From the NCBI RefSeq assembly GCF_022569295.1, contig NZ_JAKFIA010000001.1, positions 2,247,001-2,311,000 of the forward strand: a stretch of 64,000 nucleotides of DNA. The letters are read 5' to 3'. Each line of letters opens with the position of its first letter. The first letter of the stretch is position 1. The translations under genes were made by a program, and so were the position numbers. The DNA is from Pedomonas mirosovicensis. GTDB taxonomy: Bacteria > Pseudomonadota > Alphaproteobacteria > Sphingomonadales > Sphingomonadaceae. Shown piece by piece: positions 34,614 through 46,295 of the stretch. A model generated the notes under the pieces. That model did not search any database and was not told where the DNA came from. It worked only from the letters and a program-made list of their open reading frames with translations.

Positions 34614-35970
34614 TCACAGCACGATGTTGGCCTTGAGGCCGATGACCACGATGTCCTTGTTGTGGTCGAACCCGCCGGGGTTGATGATGTACTGCACGTT
34701 GGGATGCAGGATGATCCACTTGGAGAGGTGGAAGCCGTAATAGAGTTCGCTGGCGTATTCCGCGCCGGGCCGCTCCGCCTGTTGCCGGGGGCCGGGCGTG
34801 AAATCCCCGCTCGGCGCGGGAATTGACGTTGGTGCGACCGACGGCAAAGCCGATTACATCCTCCGGCCGCTCCTGAAACAGGCCGGTGTAGAACAACCCC
34901 ACGCTGACCTGGTTGTCGATGCGGGCGGTCTCGCGGTCCGCCTGGCTGAAGTTGAAAAACAGGGTGAGGCCGGAGATGGTCTGCTCGCCTTCCGCCCGGC
35001 CGAACACCTGCTGCTGCGCCATGAAATAGCCGCCGTACTGGCCTTCGCGGCGCAGGGCAGATGCGCCGGTGAGCGGCCGGGGCTGGCGGTTGATATCGAG
35101 ACGGAGGTCATCGGCGTCTTCGGTGTTGTACCATCCGCCGAGCTTGTAGGTGCCGGGGAGCTGGTCCGTGCCGAGTTTGGGCGTCCAGCCGATCTCGACG
35201 GGAATGAGCGCGCCGGTTGCGCCGTTGAAATAGCCGATGGTGAAATCCTTCTCGAGGTTGCGCGGATTGACCTCGTAGACGCCCGCCTGGAAATAAAGGC
35301 TGTCGCCTCGTTTCACGCGCAGGCGCGCCGCCCACTGGCTGACCGGCCAGTTGAACCAGTAATTGCCCACGATATTACCGGGCGGGGCCCCGCAGAAGGT
35401 GAGGTTCATGAACTCGCAGGAAAAGGCGGCGAAGTCCTCGCCCGTCAGCAGACGGCCGAGCTTCAGATCAATGCCGCTGTCGCCAAGATCCTGCTGATAC
35501 CACAGCTGGGTGACGCGCCAGGTCTGGCCGCGCCCGAACACCTCCTGCACCTGCTGGAGCACGCCCAGCCCCGCCTTCTCGGTGAGATCATAACCGCGCC
35601 GATAGGTGCCGGTGGCCTGAAACGTGCCGCCCTTCAGGCCCGCCAGCTTTTCCATATCGAGCGTTGCGCCGAAGGTGAGCTGGCCGGTTTCGCGCACCAG
35701 CTCGCGCTCACCGCCGCGGGCGTTCCAGGCGGTTTGCGAACCATAGCTGAGCGCGAGCTTGACGCCCTTGTCCTCCAGCCGCTTTCGCCCCCCGTCTCCG
35801 CCGAGAGTGGGCGACGGCGGCGGCTTGGCGACGCGCGTGTCGGCGTGCGGGCGCACGCTGGGCGGGCGGCGCTGCGGCTGGGGCTCGTCCGGCGGCTCGG
35901 GCTGGGCAAGAACCGGCCCCGCCAGGATGGCGGCGATCGCAAATGCCAGCCGGGGCGCGAGCGGGGCCAT
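34614..35970 (-). pseudogene. OprB-type carbohydrate porin, frameshifted in this sequence
   Basis: The reading frame begins with a signal peptide (APRLAFAIAAILAGPVLAQP) and a porin-like N-terminus (RKRLEDKGVKLALSYGSQTA) and continues through beta strands of OprB type. At about 34805-34808 it leaves frame: GRTNVNSRAER is followed in the +1 frame by a segment running to LYYGFHLSKWIILHPNVQYI and the terminal strand GLKANIVL. Removing one C from the CCCC run (plus strand) restores a full-length porin of about 450 residues. It starts six bases after the gcd stop, so gcd and porin form an operon for periplasmic glucose use. The frameshift is probably a sequencing error. Confidence 0.75.
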
Positions 35971-35975
35971 GGCCG

Positions 35976-38465
35976 CTACTCGTTCTTCAACGCGAAGGCA
36001 ACGATGGCATCGCCCAGCTCGGTGCCGAACGTGCCGTGGCCGCCGGCCGCCACCACCACCATCTGGCGATTATCGGCGGCGCGGTATGTCATGGGCGTCG
36101 CCTGTCCGCCGGCAGGCAGCCGGCCCTCCCACAGCAGCTCGCCGGTGGTGATGTCATAGGCGCGCAGGTAATTATCGAGCGTGCCGCTGTAGAAGAACAC
36201 GCCGCCCGCCGTGATGAGGGGCCCGCCGAGGCTCGGCACGCCCATGTTGAACTTGAGCGGCAGGGGCGCGGAATCCCGCACCGTGCCGTTGCGGCGACGC
36301 CAGGCGGTCTTGCCGTCGGCCAGCCCCACGCCGACGAGCGAGCCCCACGGCGGCGACTGGCAGGGCACGCCGAGCGGCGAGACGAACGGGCCGATATCCG
36401 CCGCGTAGGGCGCGCCAAAATTCTCGCCGAACATGGCCTTGCCTTGCGTTACGATCTGGGTGCGGGCATCGGGCCGGGGCACCAGCCCCACGACGAAGGC
36501 CAGCCGCACCGGCGAGCCGATCAATATTTGCCGCGCCGGATCAACCGCGATGCCGCCCCAGTTGAAGACGCCGGTATTGCCCGGATAGATGATGGAGCCG
36601 CCCGGCACCGGCGGCGTGTATGGCCCGGTGTAATAGAGCTTGCGGTAGGTGATACGGCAGAAAATCTGATCGAAGGGCGTTGCGCCCCACATGTCGGCCT
36701 CGCGCAGGGGCGGCGGCGTGAAATTGAGGGCGGAGACCGGCTGGGTGAGCGAGGCAAAGTCGCCCTTGACCGCCTTGCCCTCGAAGCGGGTTTCCTTCAC
36801 CGGGAAAATCGGCTCGCCCGTGCGGCGGTTGAGAACGAACAGGTCGCCCTGCTTGGTGGGACCAATGAGCGCCGGCACGATGCCGTTTCGGGTGTGCAGG
36901 TCGATGAGCGTGGGCTGGGAGGGCACGTCCCGGTCCCACAGGTCGTGATGGACCGTCTGGCGTACCCAGCGCAGCTGGCCGGTTCTGGCATCCAGCGCGA
37001 CAATGGCGCTGGAGAAGCGCTCCACCTGCGGCGAGCGGTTCGCGCCCCACTGGTCCGGCGACTTGTTGCCGAGCGGAATGTAGACCATGCCGAGCGCTTC
37101 ATCGGCGCTGGGGATGGACCACATGTTGGGCGCGCCCTCGCTGTAGGTCTGCCCCGGACCGGGAATGGCATTGGGGTTGACCGCGCCGGGATCGAAATTC
37201 CACGCCAGCTGGCCGGTGTGCACGTCAAAGGCGCGGATGACGCCGGACGGGCTGTGCACCGAGACGTTGTCGTTGATGGCGCCGCCGACGACAATCATGT
37301 CGTTCACGATCACCGGCGTCGATGTAATCATCAGCCAGCCCGGCTTCGCGTTGGGAATGTTGGTGAGCAGCGAGACCTGCCCGTTGGTGCCGAAGTCGGG
37401 GCACGGCGTGCCGGTATCCGCATCCAGCGCGATCAGGCGCGCATCCATGGTGGGCGTGATGATCCGCCGGGCGCACAGCCCGCCCGTCGCGGATGTCGGA
37501 GCGGGCAGCGCAGGCTGGGTCGTCGCAGGCTGGGGCGCTGTGGACTGGGGCGCTGTGGGCGGGGCGGAAGCCGCCGCAGCCGGAGCGCCGGCAGGCGCTG
37601 CCGCCGCCTGCTGGGCCGCGCCCGGCGCATCCTCATGATAGACGACGCCGCGGCAGGTGAGATGCTCGCTGGAGGCATCGATCTGGATTTTCGGGTCGAA
37701 CCGCCAGCGCACCTTGCCGGTGGTGGCATCCAAAGCGATCACATGGTTGTGCGGCGTGCAGAGATAGAGCGTGTTGCGGATCTTGATGGGCGTCACCTCG
37801 TAGGTGGTCTCGCCGGGGTCGTTCTTGCCTTTCAGATCTCCGGTGTGAAACACCCAGGCGACCTCCAGCTTGTCCACGTTGTCGGGCGTGATGTCGCCGA
37901 GGGTCGAGAACCGGCGGCCGAAGCGGTCGCCGCCATAGTAGGGCCAGTCGTTGCCCGGCAGGGGCTCCGGGCTTTCCACCGCCACCCGCTGGGCAGGCAG
38001 CTCGCCCTCAATGAGAAACTCATCGTCAAAGACCGATATCAGCGCCGTGATGCCCACCAGCGCCACGACCACGGCCAGCGCGATGCGCCCGCCGGTCCAC
38101 CGGTCGCGCGGCCGGGGCGGCGTGGTGGCGGCATCGGCCACCGTGTCCGCCGGCACGCGGGCCGGGCGGATGATCGGCAGCAGCAGCCACAGGCCGATGA
38201 GGGTGAGCAGCACGCCGCGCGGCACCAGCGCCCACCAGTCGAGCCCCACCTCCCACACCGCCCAGACGAGCACGGCAAGGAGCATGGCGGCATAGACCCA
38301 GCGCGCCACCGGATTGCGCCGGATGAGCAGCCATCCGGTGATGAGCAGCCCCAGCGCCATGAGAAGATAGAACGGGCTGCCGCCCACCGCCGTGAGCCAA
38401 ACCGCGCCGATTGCCAGCACGACCCCCAATAGCAACAATACCCAGCCGGTGATGACGGCAACCAT
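35976..38465 (-). CDS. gcd: Membrane-bound PQQ-dependent glucose dehydrogenase
   Basis: This 829-residue protein has five N-terminal transmembrane helices (about residues 3-146) and a periplasmic eight-bladed beta-propeller binding PQQ. Motifs are WPYYGGDRFGRRFSTLGDIT, YLCTPHNHVIALDATTGKVR, CRGVVYHED, NFDPGAVNPN and DLWDRDVPSQPTLIDL. It oxidises aldoses to lactones and feeds electrons to ubiquinone. An Ala/Pro/Thr-rich insert of about 50 residues (279-329) lies after the CRG strand, longer than in the E. coli enzyme. No pqq biosynthesis genes are in the window. The ATG at 38465 is preferred to 38489. Confidence 0.94.
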   Translation of the reverse strand: MVAVITGWVLLLLGVVLAIGAVWLTAVGGSPFYLLMALGLLITGWLLIRRNPVARWVYAAMLLAVLVWAVWEVGLDWWALVPRGVLLTLIGLWLLLPIIRPARVPADTVADAATTPPRPRDRWTGGRIALAVVVALVGITALISVFDDEFLIEGELPAQRVAVESPEPLPGNDWPYYGGDRFGRRFSTLGDITPDNVDKLEVAWVFHTGDLKGKNDPGETTYEVTPIKIRNTLYLCTPHNHVIALDATTGKVRWRFDPKIQIDASSEHLTCRGVVYHEDAPGAAQQAAAAPAGAPAAAASAPPTAPQSTAPQPATTQPALPAPTSATGGLCARRIITPTMDARLIALDADTGTPCPDFGTNGQVSLLTNIPNAKPGWLMITSTPVIVNDMIVVGGAINDNVSVHSPSGVIRAFDVHTGQLAWNFDPGAVNPNAIPGPGQTYSEGAPNMWSIPSADEALGMVYIPLGNKSPDQWGANRSPQVERFSSAIVALDARTGQLRWVRQTVHHDLWDRDVPSQPTLIDLHTRNGIVPALIGPTKQGDLFVLNRRTGEPIFPVKETRFEGKAVKGDFASLTQPVSALNFTPPPLREADMWGATPFDQIFCRITYRKLYYTGPYTPPVPGGSIIYPGNTGVFNWGGIAVDPARQILIGSPVRLAFVVGLVPRPDARTQIVTQGKAMFGENFGAPYAADIGPFVSPLGVPCQSPPWGSLVGVGLADGKTAWRRRNGTVRDSAPLPLKFNMGVPSLGGPLITAGGVFFYSGTLDNYLRAYDITTGELLWEGRLPAGGQATPMTYRAADNRQMVVVAAGGHGTFGTELGDAIVAFALKNE

Positions 38466-38605
38466 TGGCGCCTCCCTATGCTTGTACACTCCGGTTCAGC
38501 GCATCGTCGGTCTTGGCGGACGGCTAGGGCTATAAGCCGCCGGGCATGGCAAGGTTCCGAAAGGATGAGGGATGTTGACCGGACAAGCGGTTGCCGGGGG
38601 CGCTG

Positions 38606-39220
38606 TCAGGGGCGGCGCATCATGCACCAGGTGCGCGGGCCATTGGCGGGCAGTTGCACCTCGGCCAGAACGCGAAATCCAAGGCGCTCATAGAAGGCGA
38701 CATTGCGAAGACTGGCGGTTTCCAGATAGGCGGGGATGCCCGCAGCCTCCGCCGCCTTCAGCCCCGGACGAATGACGGCGGTGCCCAGCCCCTGCCCCTG
38801 GCGGCTCGGATCAACGCCGATGGTGGCGAGCAGCCATACCGGCTCCTGCGGGCGAAAGGGCGCAAGCTCCGCCTCCGCTTCTTCCCATGCCTTGGCGCGA
38901 TCGCCCGCCAGTTTGGAGAATTCCGCTTCAAGTTCGGCAAAGGTGCGGTCCACCTCCGCCGCGCCTTCGGGCGTGGACCACACGGCGACCGCCTCGCAGT
39001 CGTCCGTCACCCACACCCGGCCGTAGGGCAGGGCGATGCGGGAGAGGAACAGCAGCTGCAACTGGCGCAACCGCTCCACGTGATGATCGGCGGCCACCGT
39101 GTGGCGGGTCCAGGGATAGTCGGCAAAGGCCGCGCTGAGCGTGGCTGCCGCTGCCTCCACGTCGTCCGGAATTGCCGGCCTGACGATAACCGGTTCAGCA
39201 GCGGGAGGTGTGGCGATCAT
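38606..39220 (-). CDS. GNAT family N-acetyltransferase
   Basis: This 204-residue protein shows the acetyl-CoA-binding core WLLATIGVDPSRQGQGLGTA and the C-terminal AAEAAGIPAYLETASLRNVA with FYERLGFRVLAEV. The N-terminal half includes YPWTRHTVAADHHVERLR. It transfers an acetyl group to an unknown amine. It is 23 bases from tgt on the same strand and could be its downstream partner in an operon. Confidence 0.9.
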   Translation of the reverse strand: MIATPPAAEPVIVRPAIPDDVEAAAATLSAAFADYPWTRHTVAADHHVERLRQLQLLFLSRIALPYGRVWVTDDCEAVAVWSTPEGAAEVDRTFAELEAEFSKLAGDRAKAWEEAEAELAPFRPQEPVWLLATIGVDPSRQGQGLGTAVIRPGLKAAEAAGIPAYLETASLRNVAFYERLGFRVLAEVQLPANGPRTWCMMRRP

Positions 39221-39243
39221 CGGCTCTGCCCCTTTCGGGGCGC

Positions 39244-41435
<2,192 letters not shown>

Positions 41436-41518
41436 GGACTACTCGCTGTGGGCGGGTGGAAATGGCGGCCCTTGTAGCGAAGTTTTGGCGTTTTTGCAGT
41501 GTAGAACGTGGCCCCGCT

Positions 41519-41980
41519 CTACTGCCCGAGCTGGCTGAGAACCGAAAGCAGATCGACGCCCAGCAGCCGGATGCCGAGGGCCAGCATGACCAGGACGAAC
41601 GTGTTGATTGCGGTGGCGATCAGCCCCTGCCCCACCTGCCGGGCGAAGGAGCTTCGCTGCTCCACCTGCGCGGCGGCCTGTTCGATACGAACCGTGATCG
41701 CCTCTTGCTCGATGACGGGCCGGACGTCTTCCACCATTCGGCTTGCGAAGCCAATCAGGAGATCATCGGCGTTCTTGCGATAGCGTGCCAACTGATCCGC
41801 AGTGGCGACCGCCCGTGCGAACGCCAGATCCTCCTCCACCGTGGGCGGGCGACCTCGGCTCCGCTCAAAATCGCGCGCCCAGGCCCGCTTGTGGCATTTG
41901 TATAATCCGTAGGCAGTCAATGCCTCGGGATTTTCGTCATCAACCCCAAGGGCTTCGAAGACGGGGTTCTTTTCCGTCAC
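41519..41980 (-). CDS. Hypothetical protein with C-terminal membrane anchor
   Basis: This 153-residue protein has a polar N-terminal part (VFEALGVDDENPEALTAYGL, HKRAWARDFERSRGRPPTVE), a helical linker likely to coil (IEQAAAQVEQRSSFARQVGQ) and a single transmembrane helix (TFVLVMLALGIRLLGVDLL). It overlaps the upstream 68-residue gene by four bases, so the two are co-translated. I do not recognise the family. Composition is slightly less GC-rich than neighbours. Confidence 0.65.
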   Translation of the reverse strand: MTEKNPVFEALGVDDENPEALTAYGLYKCHKRAWARDFERSRGRPPTVEEDLAFARAVATADQLARYRKNADDLLIGFASRMVEDVRPVIEQEAITVRIEQAAAQVEQRSSFARQVGQGLIATAINTFVLVMLALGIRLLGVDLLSVLSQLGQ

Positions 41981-42183
41981 GGCTTATACGGCTCTTCCTT
42001 TTGTTTGATCTTTCGCATGGCCTCAGCCGCAGCCTTGAGCGCCGCCTCGTAAACATCACGGCGAAGCGAGACCACAAGCCTTCCATCCGGCATCCGGTAG
42101 TTGGTGAAGACCCCTCGGCCGGGGCGGGCGGGGCCGGTATCCACCCGGTAGAATGTCTCTTTTCCTGTGCTGCGCGCGACCAT
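41977..42183 (-). CDS. Small hypothetical protein, 68 residues
   Basis: The small protein MVARSTGKETFYRVDTGPAR... is basic, with a likely beta-hairpin (VFTNYRMPDGRLVVSLRRDV) and a C-terminal charged helix (AAEAMRKIKQKEEPYKP). It precedes the membrane-anchored unknown gene with an ATGA overlap. Small basic protein plus larger partner could be a regulator or toxin-antitoxin-like pair, but no signature supports this. Function unknown. Confidence 0.6.
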   Translation of the reverse strand: MVARSTGKETFYRVDTGPARPGRGVFTNYRMPDGRLVVSLRRDVYEAALKAAAEAMRKIKQKEEPYKP

Positions 42184-42279
42184 GGCTTTTCTTCCTTATT
42201 TGACGAACTCTAACATTGGCGCGGGCGGCTCGCCACCGGCTCATGGTCGTAGAACGCCCCTAACGACAAAGGGCCAAAC

Positions 42280-42306
42280 GAAAAGGGGAGGCGATTGCCT
42301 CCCCTT
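42280..42306 (-). terminator. Intrinsic terminator after ppiA
   Basis: Minus-strand hairpin AAGGGGAGGC-AATC-GCCTCCCCTT followed by TTCGTTT, just past the isomerase stop at 42332. Confidence 0.8.
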
Positions 42307-42331
42307 CACGTCTTGCAAGACTTCGCCCGGC

Positions 42332-42955
42332 TTACTGCGCTGCGCCTTCGCCTTCCGCCTTGGCGGCATCGGCGGCGACGTAGGCCTTGACGATCTTGGT
42401 CGGGTTGGCGGGCGGCTCGCCGCGGGCAATGCCGTCGACGGCTTCCATGCCCTCGATCACCCGGCCCCAGACCGTGTACTGGCCATCGAGGAAGAACGCC
42501 GGCTGGAAGCAGATGAAGAACTGGCTGTTGGCGCTGTTCGGATCACCCGCGCGGGCCATGGAGGCCGTGCCGCGCACGTGCGGCAGGTCGTTGAACTCGG
42601 CCGGCAGGTTCGGGTACTTGGAGCCGCCCATGCCGGTGCCGGTCGGGTCGCCGCCCTGGGCCATGAAGCCCTCGATCACCCGGTGGAAGATGGTGCCGTC
42701 GTAGAAGCCCTCGCGCGCCAGCTGCTTGATGCGCTCGACGTGCTTGGGCGCCTTGTCCGGGCGCATGGCGATCTTCACCGTGCCGCCGGTGGACAGCTCG
42801 ATCACCAGCACGTTTTCAAGGTCGGTCGCGGCGGGCGCGACGGTGGTTTCAGTCTGAGCCATAACACCTCCTGTCAGTCCGAGGAGCGCCAGGAGGCTCA
42901 GCAACATGCGCCGCGTCATCTGATGGAACCCGCTCGGTCGATTCTTCTGATTCAT
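42332..42955 (-). CDS. Cyclophilin-type peptidyl-prolyl isomerase, exported
   Basis: This 207-residue protein has a signal-like N-terminus (RRMLLSLLALLGLTGGVMAQ) and a cyclophilin domain with FYDGTIFHRVIEGFMAQGGD, GTASMARAGDPNSANSQFFI and FLDGQYTVWGRVIEGMEAVD. It catalyses prolyl cis-trans isomerisation, probably in the periplasm. Its ATG overlaps the coaD stop by four bases, placing it at the end of the xseB-ispA-coaD-ppi run. Confidence 0.93.
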   Translation of the reverse strand: MNQKNRPSGFHQMTRRMLLSLLALLGLTGGVMAQTETTVAPAATDLENVLVIELSTGGTVKIAMRPDKAPKHVERIKQLAREGFYDGTIFHRVIEGFMAQGGDPTGTGMGGSKYPNLPAEFNDLPHVRGTASMARAGDPNSANSQFFICFQPAFFLDGQYTVWGRVIEGMEAVDGIARGEPPANPTKIVKAYVAADAAKAEGEGAAQ

Positions 42956-43464
42956 TTGCGCTCTACCCGCGCACGCACCTCTTCGGCAATGGTTACGGGC
43001 ACGAAAGCCGTAATATCGCCGCCGTAGATGGCAATTTCCTTAACCAAACGCGAGGCGATGGGCTGCAACGCCACATCGGCCATGAGAAACACCGTCTCCA
43101 CGTCCGGGTTCAGCTTCTGGTTCATGCCAGCCATCTGGAACTCGTATTCAAAGTCGGAGACCGCTCGGAGGCCGCGAATGATGACATCCGCCCCCTGCTC
43201 CTCCGCGAAGTTCATGAGGAGGCTGTTGAACGACACCACCTCCACGTTGTCGGCCACCTGCGCCGTCTCGCGGCGCACCTGCGCCACCCGCTCCTGAAGC
43301 GTGAACATGGGCGACTTGGACGGGTTGGTGGCAACGCCGATCACCAGCCGGTCGACCAGCTTGGAACCGCGCCGGATGATGTCCAGATGCCCCTTGGTGA
43401 TGGGATCGAACGTGCCCGGATAGACACCGACCCGCGGACGATGGGTAACCGCCTGATCTGCCAT
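42952..43464 (-). CDS. coaD: Phosphopantetheine adenylyltransferase
   Basis: This 170-residue nucleotidyltransferase has GVYPGTFDPITKGHLDIIRR (with the T/HxGH-type motif), VIGVATNPSKSPMFTLQERV and GADVIIRGLRAVSDFEYEFQ. It joins ATP to 4'-phosphopantetheine to give dephospho-CoA. Length and motifs are canonical. It is 51 bases downstream of ispA and overlaps the isomerase gene. Confidence 0.97.
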   Translation of the reverse strand: MADQAVTHRPRVGVYPGTFDPITKGHLDIIRRGSKLVDRLVIGVATNPSKSPMFTLQERVAQVRRETAQVADNVEVVSFNSLLMNFAEEQGADVIIRGLRAVSDFEYEFQMAGMNQKLNPDVETVFLMADVALQPIASRLVKEIAIYGGDITAFVPVTIAEEVRARVERK

Positions 43465-43515
43465 AACGCCTTCTCTCGCCCCCCTGGCCGAAGCCCTGAC
43501 TGTCCGGTCGCTGCC

Positions 43516-44412
43516 TCAATGATCCCGCTCGATGGCGAAGCGGGCAATGGCGCGCAAGAGGTCCGCCTTCGCGCCGAAGCCCGAGAGGTGCCCGATCGCC
43601 TGATCGATGAGGAAATCCGCCTGCTGGCGCGCCCGCTCGATGCCCAAGAGCGAGACGAACGTCGCCTTGCCCGCCGCCGCATCCTTGGCGACGGCCTTGC
43701 CGGTGCGGGCGGAAGAGCCCTCCGCATCAAGAAGATCGTCGGCGATCTGGAACGCGAGCCCCAGGTCGTGCGCGTAGGCGCGCAGGCGCTGGCGCTCGTC
43801 CGCCCCCGCCTTGCCCATGATCGCCCCCGCCTCGATGCAGGCGGCGAGCAGCGCGCCAGTCTTCAGCTGCTGAAGCCGGGTCGTCGTCGGCAGATCGAAA
43901 GTGGAGGTCTCGGCCGCCAGGTCCATCGCCTGCCCGCCGACCATGCCCGCCGGGCCGGAGGCGCGGGCCAGCTCCTGAATCAACTCCAGGCGCACGCGCG
44001 GGTCGTCATGGGTGGCCTCGTCCGCCAGCACCTCGAAGGCGAGCGTCAGCAGCGCGTCGCCCGCCAGCACGGCGGTGGCTTCATCGAACGCCTTGTGGAC
44101 CGTGGGCTTGCCCCGGCGCACGTCATCGTCGTCCATGCAGGGCAGGTCGTCGTGGACGAGGCTGTAGCAATGCACGCACTCGATGGCGAGGGCCACGCGC
44201 AGCGCGCGCTCCTTCTCCACATGAAACAGGTCGCAGGCGGCCACCGTCAGCAGCGGGCGCATGCGCTTGCCGCCATCCATGGTGGCGTGGCGCATAGCCT
44301 CGTAGAGACGGCGGCGCGGATCTTCCGGCACGGCCAGTAGCCGGTCGAACCGGGAGTCCATGGCCTGTGCAAGCGCGTCAAGAGCCGGCTTGAGGGCTGG
44401 AGGCGGATGCAT
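43516..44412 (-). CDS. ispA: Polyprenyl (farnesyl/geranyl) diphosphate synthase
   Basis: This 298-residue trans-isoprenyl diphosphate synthase has the first Asp-rich motif VHDDLPCMDDDDVRRGKPTV, a GGQAMDL motif and the second Asp-rich motif FQIADDLLD. It condenses IPP with allylic diphosphates, most likely producing farnesyl diphosphate, as expected for IspA beside xseB. The xseB stop is 15 bases upstream. No dxs follows, contrary to the common xseB-ispA-dxs order. Confidence 0.94.
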   Translation of the reverse strand: MHPPPALKPALDALAQAMDSRFDRLLAVPEDPRRRLYEAMRHATMDGGKRMRPLLTVAACDLFHVEKERALRVALAIECVHCYSLVHDDLPCMDDDDVRRGKPTVHKAFDEATAVLAGDALLTLAFEVLADEATHDDPRVRLELIQELARASGPAGMVGGQAMDLAAETSTFDLPTTTRLQQLKTGALLAACIEAGAIMGKAGADERQRLRAYAHDLGLAFQIADDLLDAEGSSARTGKAVAKDAAAGKATFVSLLGIERARQQADFLIDQAIGHLSGFGAKADLLRAIARFAIERDH

Positions 44413-44427
44413 GGCGGTCCTACTCGT

Positions 44428-44676
44428 TTATTCGGCGTCGAAGGGGGTCGCGCCCTTGGGCGCGCCATCCGCGCCGATCTGCAGCTTCTCGATGCGCGCC
44501 TGCGCGTCCTTCAGCTTGCCCTCGCAATGCTGCCGAAGCAGCGTGCCCTCGGTGTAGAGATCGATGGAGTCCTCAAGGCTGGCCTCGCCGGACTCCAGCC
44601 GGTGCACGATCTGCTCCAGCTTCTCCAGAGCCGCCTCGAAACTGAGTGCCGCGATTTTTTCGGCTGTCGTCGTCAT
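44428..44676 (-). CDS. xseB: Exodeoxyribonuclease VII small subunit
   Basis: This 82-residue protein has the XseB pattern LSFEAALEKLEQIVHRLESG, EASLEDSIDLYTEGTLLRQH and CEGKLKDAQARIEKL. It forms the processing subunit of exonuclease VII with XseA, which is not in this window. It starts the likely operon xseB-ispA-coaD-ppi. Confidence 0.95.
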   Translation of the reverse strand: MTTTAEKIAALSFEAALEKLEQIVHRLESGEASLEDSIDLYTEGTLLRQHCEGKLKDAQARIEKLQIGADGAPKGATPFDAE

Positions 44677-44845
44677 GCTTCCCTCTTGAAAGAGGCCTCT
44701 GTTCTGGCCGCTGGCTTTCGGCGGGTCAAGCCTGCACGCGCCCCTGGGCGGCAGTTCCCATGGTCGTGACGCATGCGTGCCATAACCCCGCCCCCGCAGC
44801 GGATGCGGGGAAGACAGAGGAATTGCGGGTTTTGAGAGAGGATTC

Positions 44846-44921
44846 TGGTGGGCCCGGCAGGACTCGAACCCGCAACCTAGCCGTTATGAGCGGCCAGCTC
44901 TAACCATTGAGCTACAGGCCC
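44846..44921 (-). tRNA. tRNA with CAU anticodon, probably tRNA-Ile2
   Basis: The minus strand forms a cloverleaf with acceptor GGGCCTG / CGGGCCC, D-arm AGCTCAATGGTTAGAGC, anticodon stem GCCG / CGGC around loop CTCATAA, T-arm GCGGGTTCGAGTCCTGC and an encoded CCA. The acceptor and loop resemble the tRNA-Ile whose C34 is changed to lysidine by TilS, rather than elongator or initiator Met. Confidence 0.85.
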
Positions 44922-45048
44922 CAAGAGAACCGGTTTTTTCGTTATCAAATCTTGCGGACCATGGCCAGAGGGTTTTCCGGGCGGCGGCACCGAAGCGCAA
45001 CAAGTTAAAGTATTTATTTCAGATACTTGGATCAGGCTCTTGGGGCAG

Positions 45049-46063
45049 TCAGGCCTGAACGGCCGCCGTGCAGCTGTCCAGCCGGGCGGCGGCAAGGATA
45101 TCGAACGGCGTCGCCGGTTTGCAGCCCACGGTCTGGATGAGGAAGGTCAGCACCTCGTGCAGCCAGCCGTAGAGGCCTTCCAGATCGGCGCTGTTCCGCA
45201 CGTAGGGCGTGTTGCCCGGCTCCAGCGACGGCGAGTGGAAGGAGATGCAGAAAATCTTCTGCCCCTGCGCTGCCAGCACTTTCAAGGCAGGAATCACCTC
45301 CTCCACCGGCATCCCCTCGGGCGAGAGGGTGACGCGGTTGAGCAGGCGGCTGTGGGACAGCAGCGCCGTCATCGGCCGCATGCGCGAGGCGGCGGCGTAG
45401 ACCTCCTCCCCCCACCCCGCGCAGGAGGCCGGTGAAGGTGGTGGTCAGCGGCAGCTCCAGCAGCTGCTGCCCAGCGTCCGCCCAGTAGGGCTGGGGCAGG
45501 ATGCGGCGGAAGTTGGGGCCGCCTTCGTCCGCATAGTCGAAGAAGGGCCGCACGGACACATCCACCGAATAGCCGAGTTCGGTGAGGATGCGCGCCGAGT
45601 TGGGGCCGACGCCGTAGCGCCCCGCCCGGTAGACGCGCGGGCGCACGCCAAAACCGGTCTCGATGGCCTCCGTCAGCGCCAGCAGCTTGGCCCGCTCGGT
45701 CTCGCGCGGCAGGTTGCCGGCAAAGGAGTTGGCGCGGGTCAGCTCCTCGATGAAGGGCGGGTTCACCCACGGGTGCAGCTGGCTGCCGATGATGCAGTTG
45801 CCCGCGTCCACCCAGGGCCTCAGCACCTCGATGCTCTGCGGCGTCGTGGCGATGGGATAGTCGATGAGATAGCAGGGCGTGATACCGTATTCGAGGAACA
45901 GGCGGTGCGCCCGCTCCAGCTTGGTGATGGAGCCGACCGAGACGTTGCTGCGGCTCATCGGCTGGCTCCAGTCGAAATCCTCTTCCGTGTCGACAAGGAC
46001 CAGCACGCGGGGCGCAAATCCCGGACCGAAGGTCACATAGTCGGTCGACTCTGGCGATAGCAT
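45049..46063 (-). pseudogene. Polysaccharide deacetylase-family protein, frameshifted in this sequence
   Basis: The first part (from ATG 46063) reads FAPRVLVLVDTEEDFDWSQP, ITPCYLIDYPIATT, IIGSQLHPWVNPPF, RAGRYGVGPN and DVSVRPFFDYADEGG. This is the NodB-like deacetylase pattern with metal-binding Asp and His residues. At 45415-45418 (CCCC on the plus strand) the frame breaks; dropping one C continues into GEEVYAAASRMRPMTALLSH and KIFCISFHSPSLEPGNTPYV, ending at 45049. The restored protein would be about 337 residues. This family occurs in sphingomonads, with a likely role in cell-surface polysaccharide. The break is probably a sequencing error. Confidence 0.72.
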
Positions 46064-46295
46064 CTCGGTGAATCGGCCCCAGCTGGATTTGCTATGGTTG
46101 TCGTCTTGCCCCCAAGGGGCCTGAACTCCGGCTCCCTCGCGGGAACGATATCGATCTCTCGCGGCCCATTGCAAGGCTGATTGACGGTTTAATTCACCTG
46201 CCACCCTTTGCCGTTGCCAATCGTTTACTCTCCGTATCCTTGAACAGGATGCCGACCCCTCTAGTTTCTTCAATGCATTATCAGGGAGAATGCTC

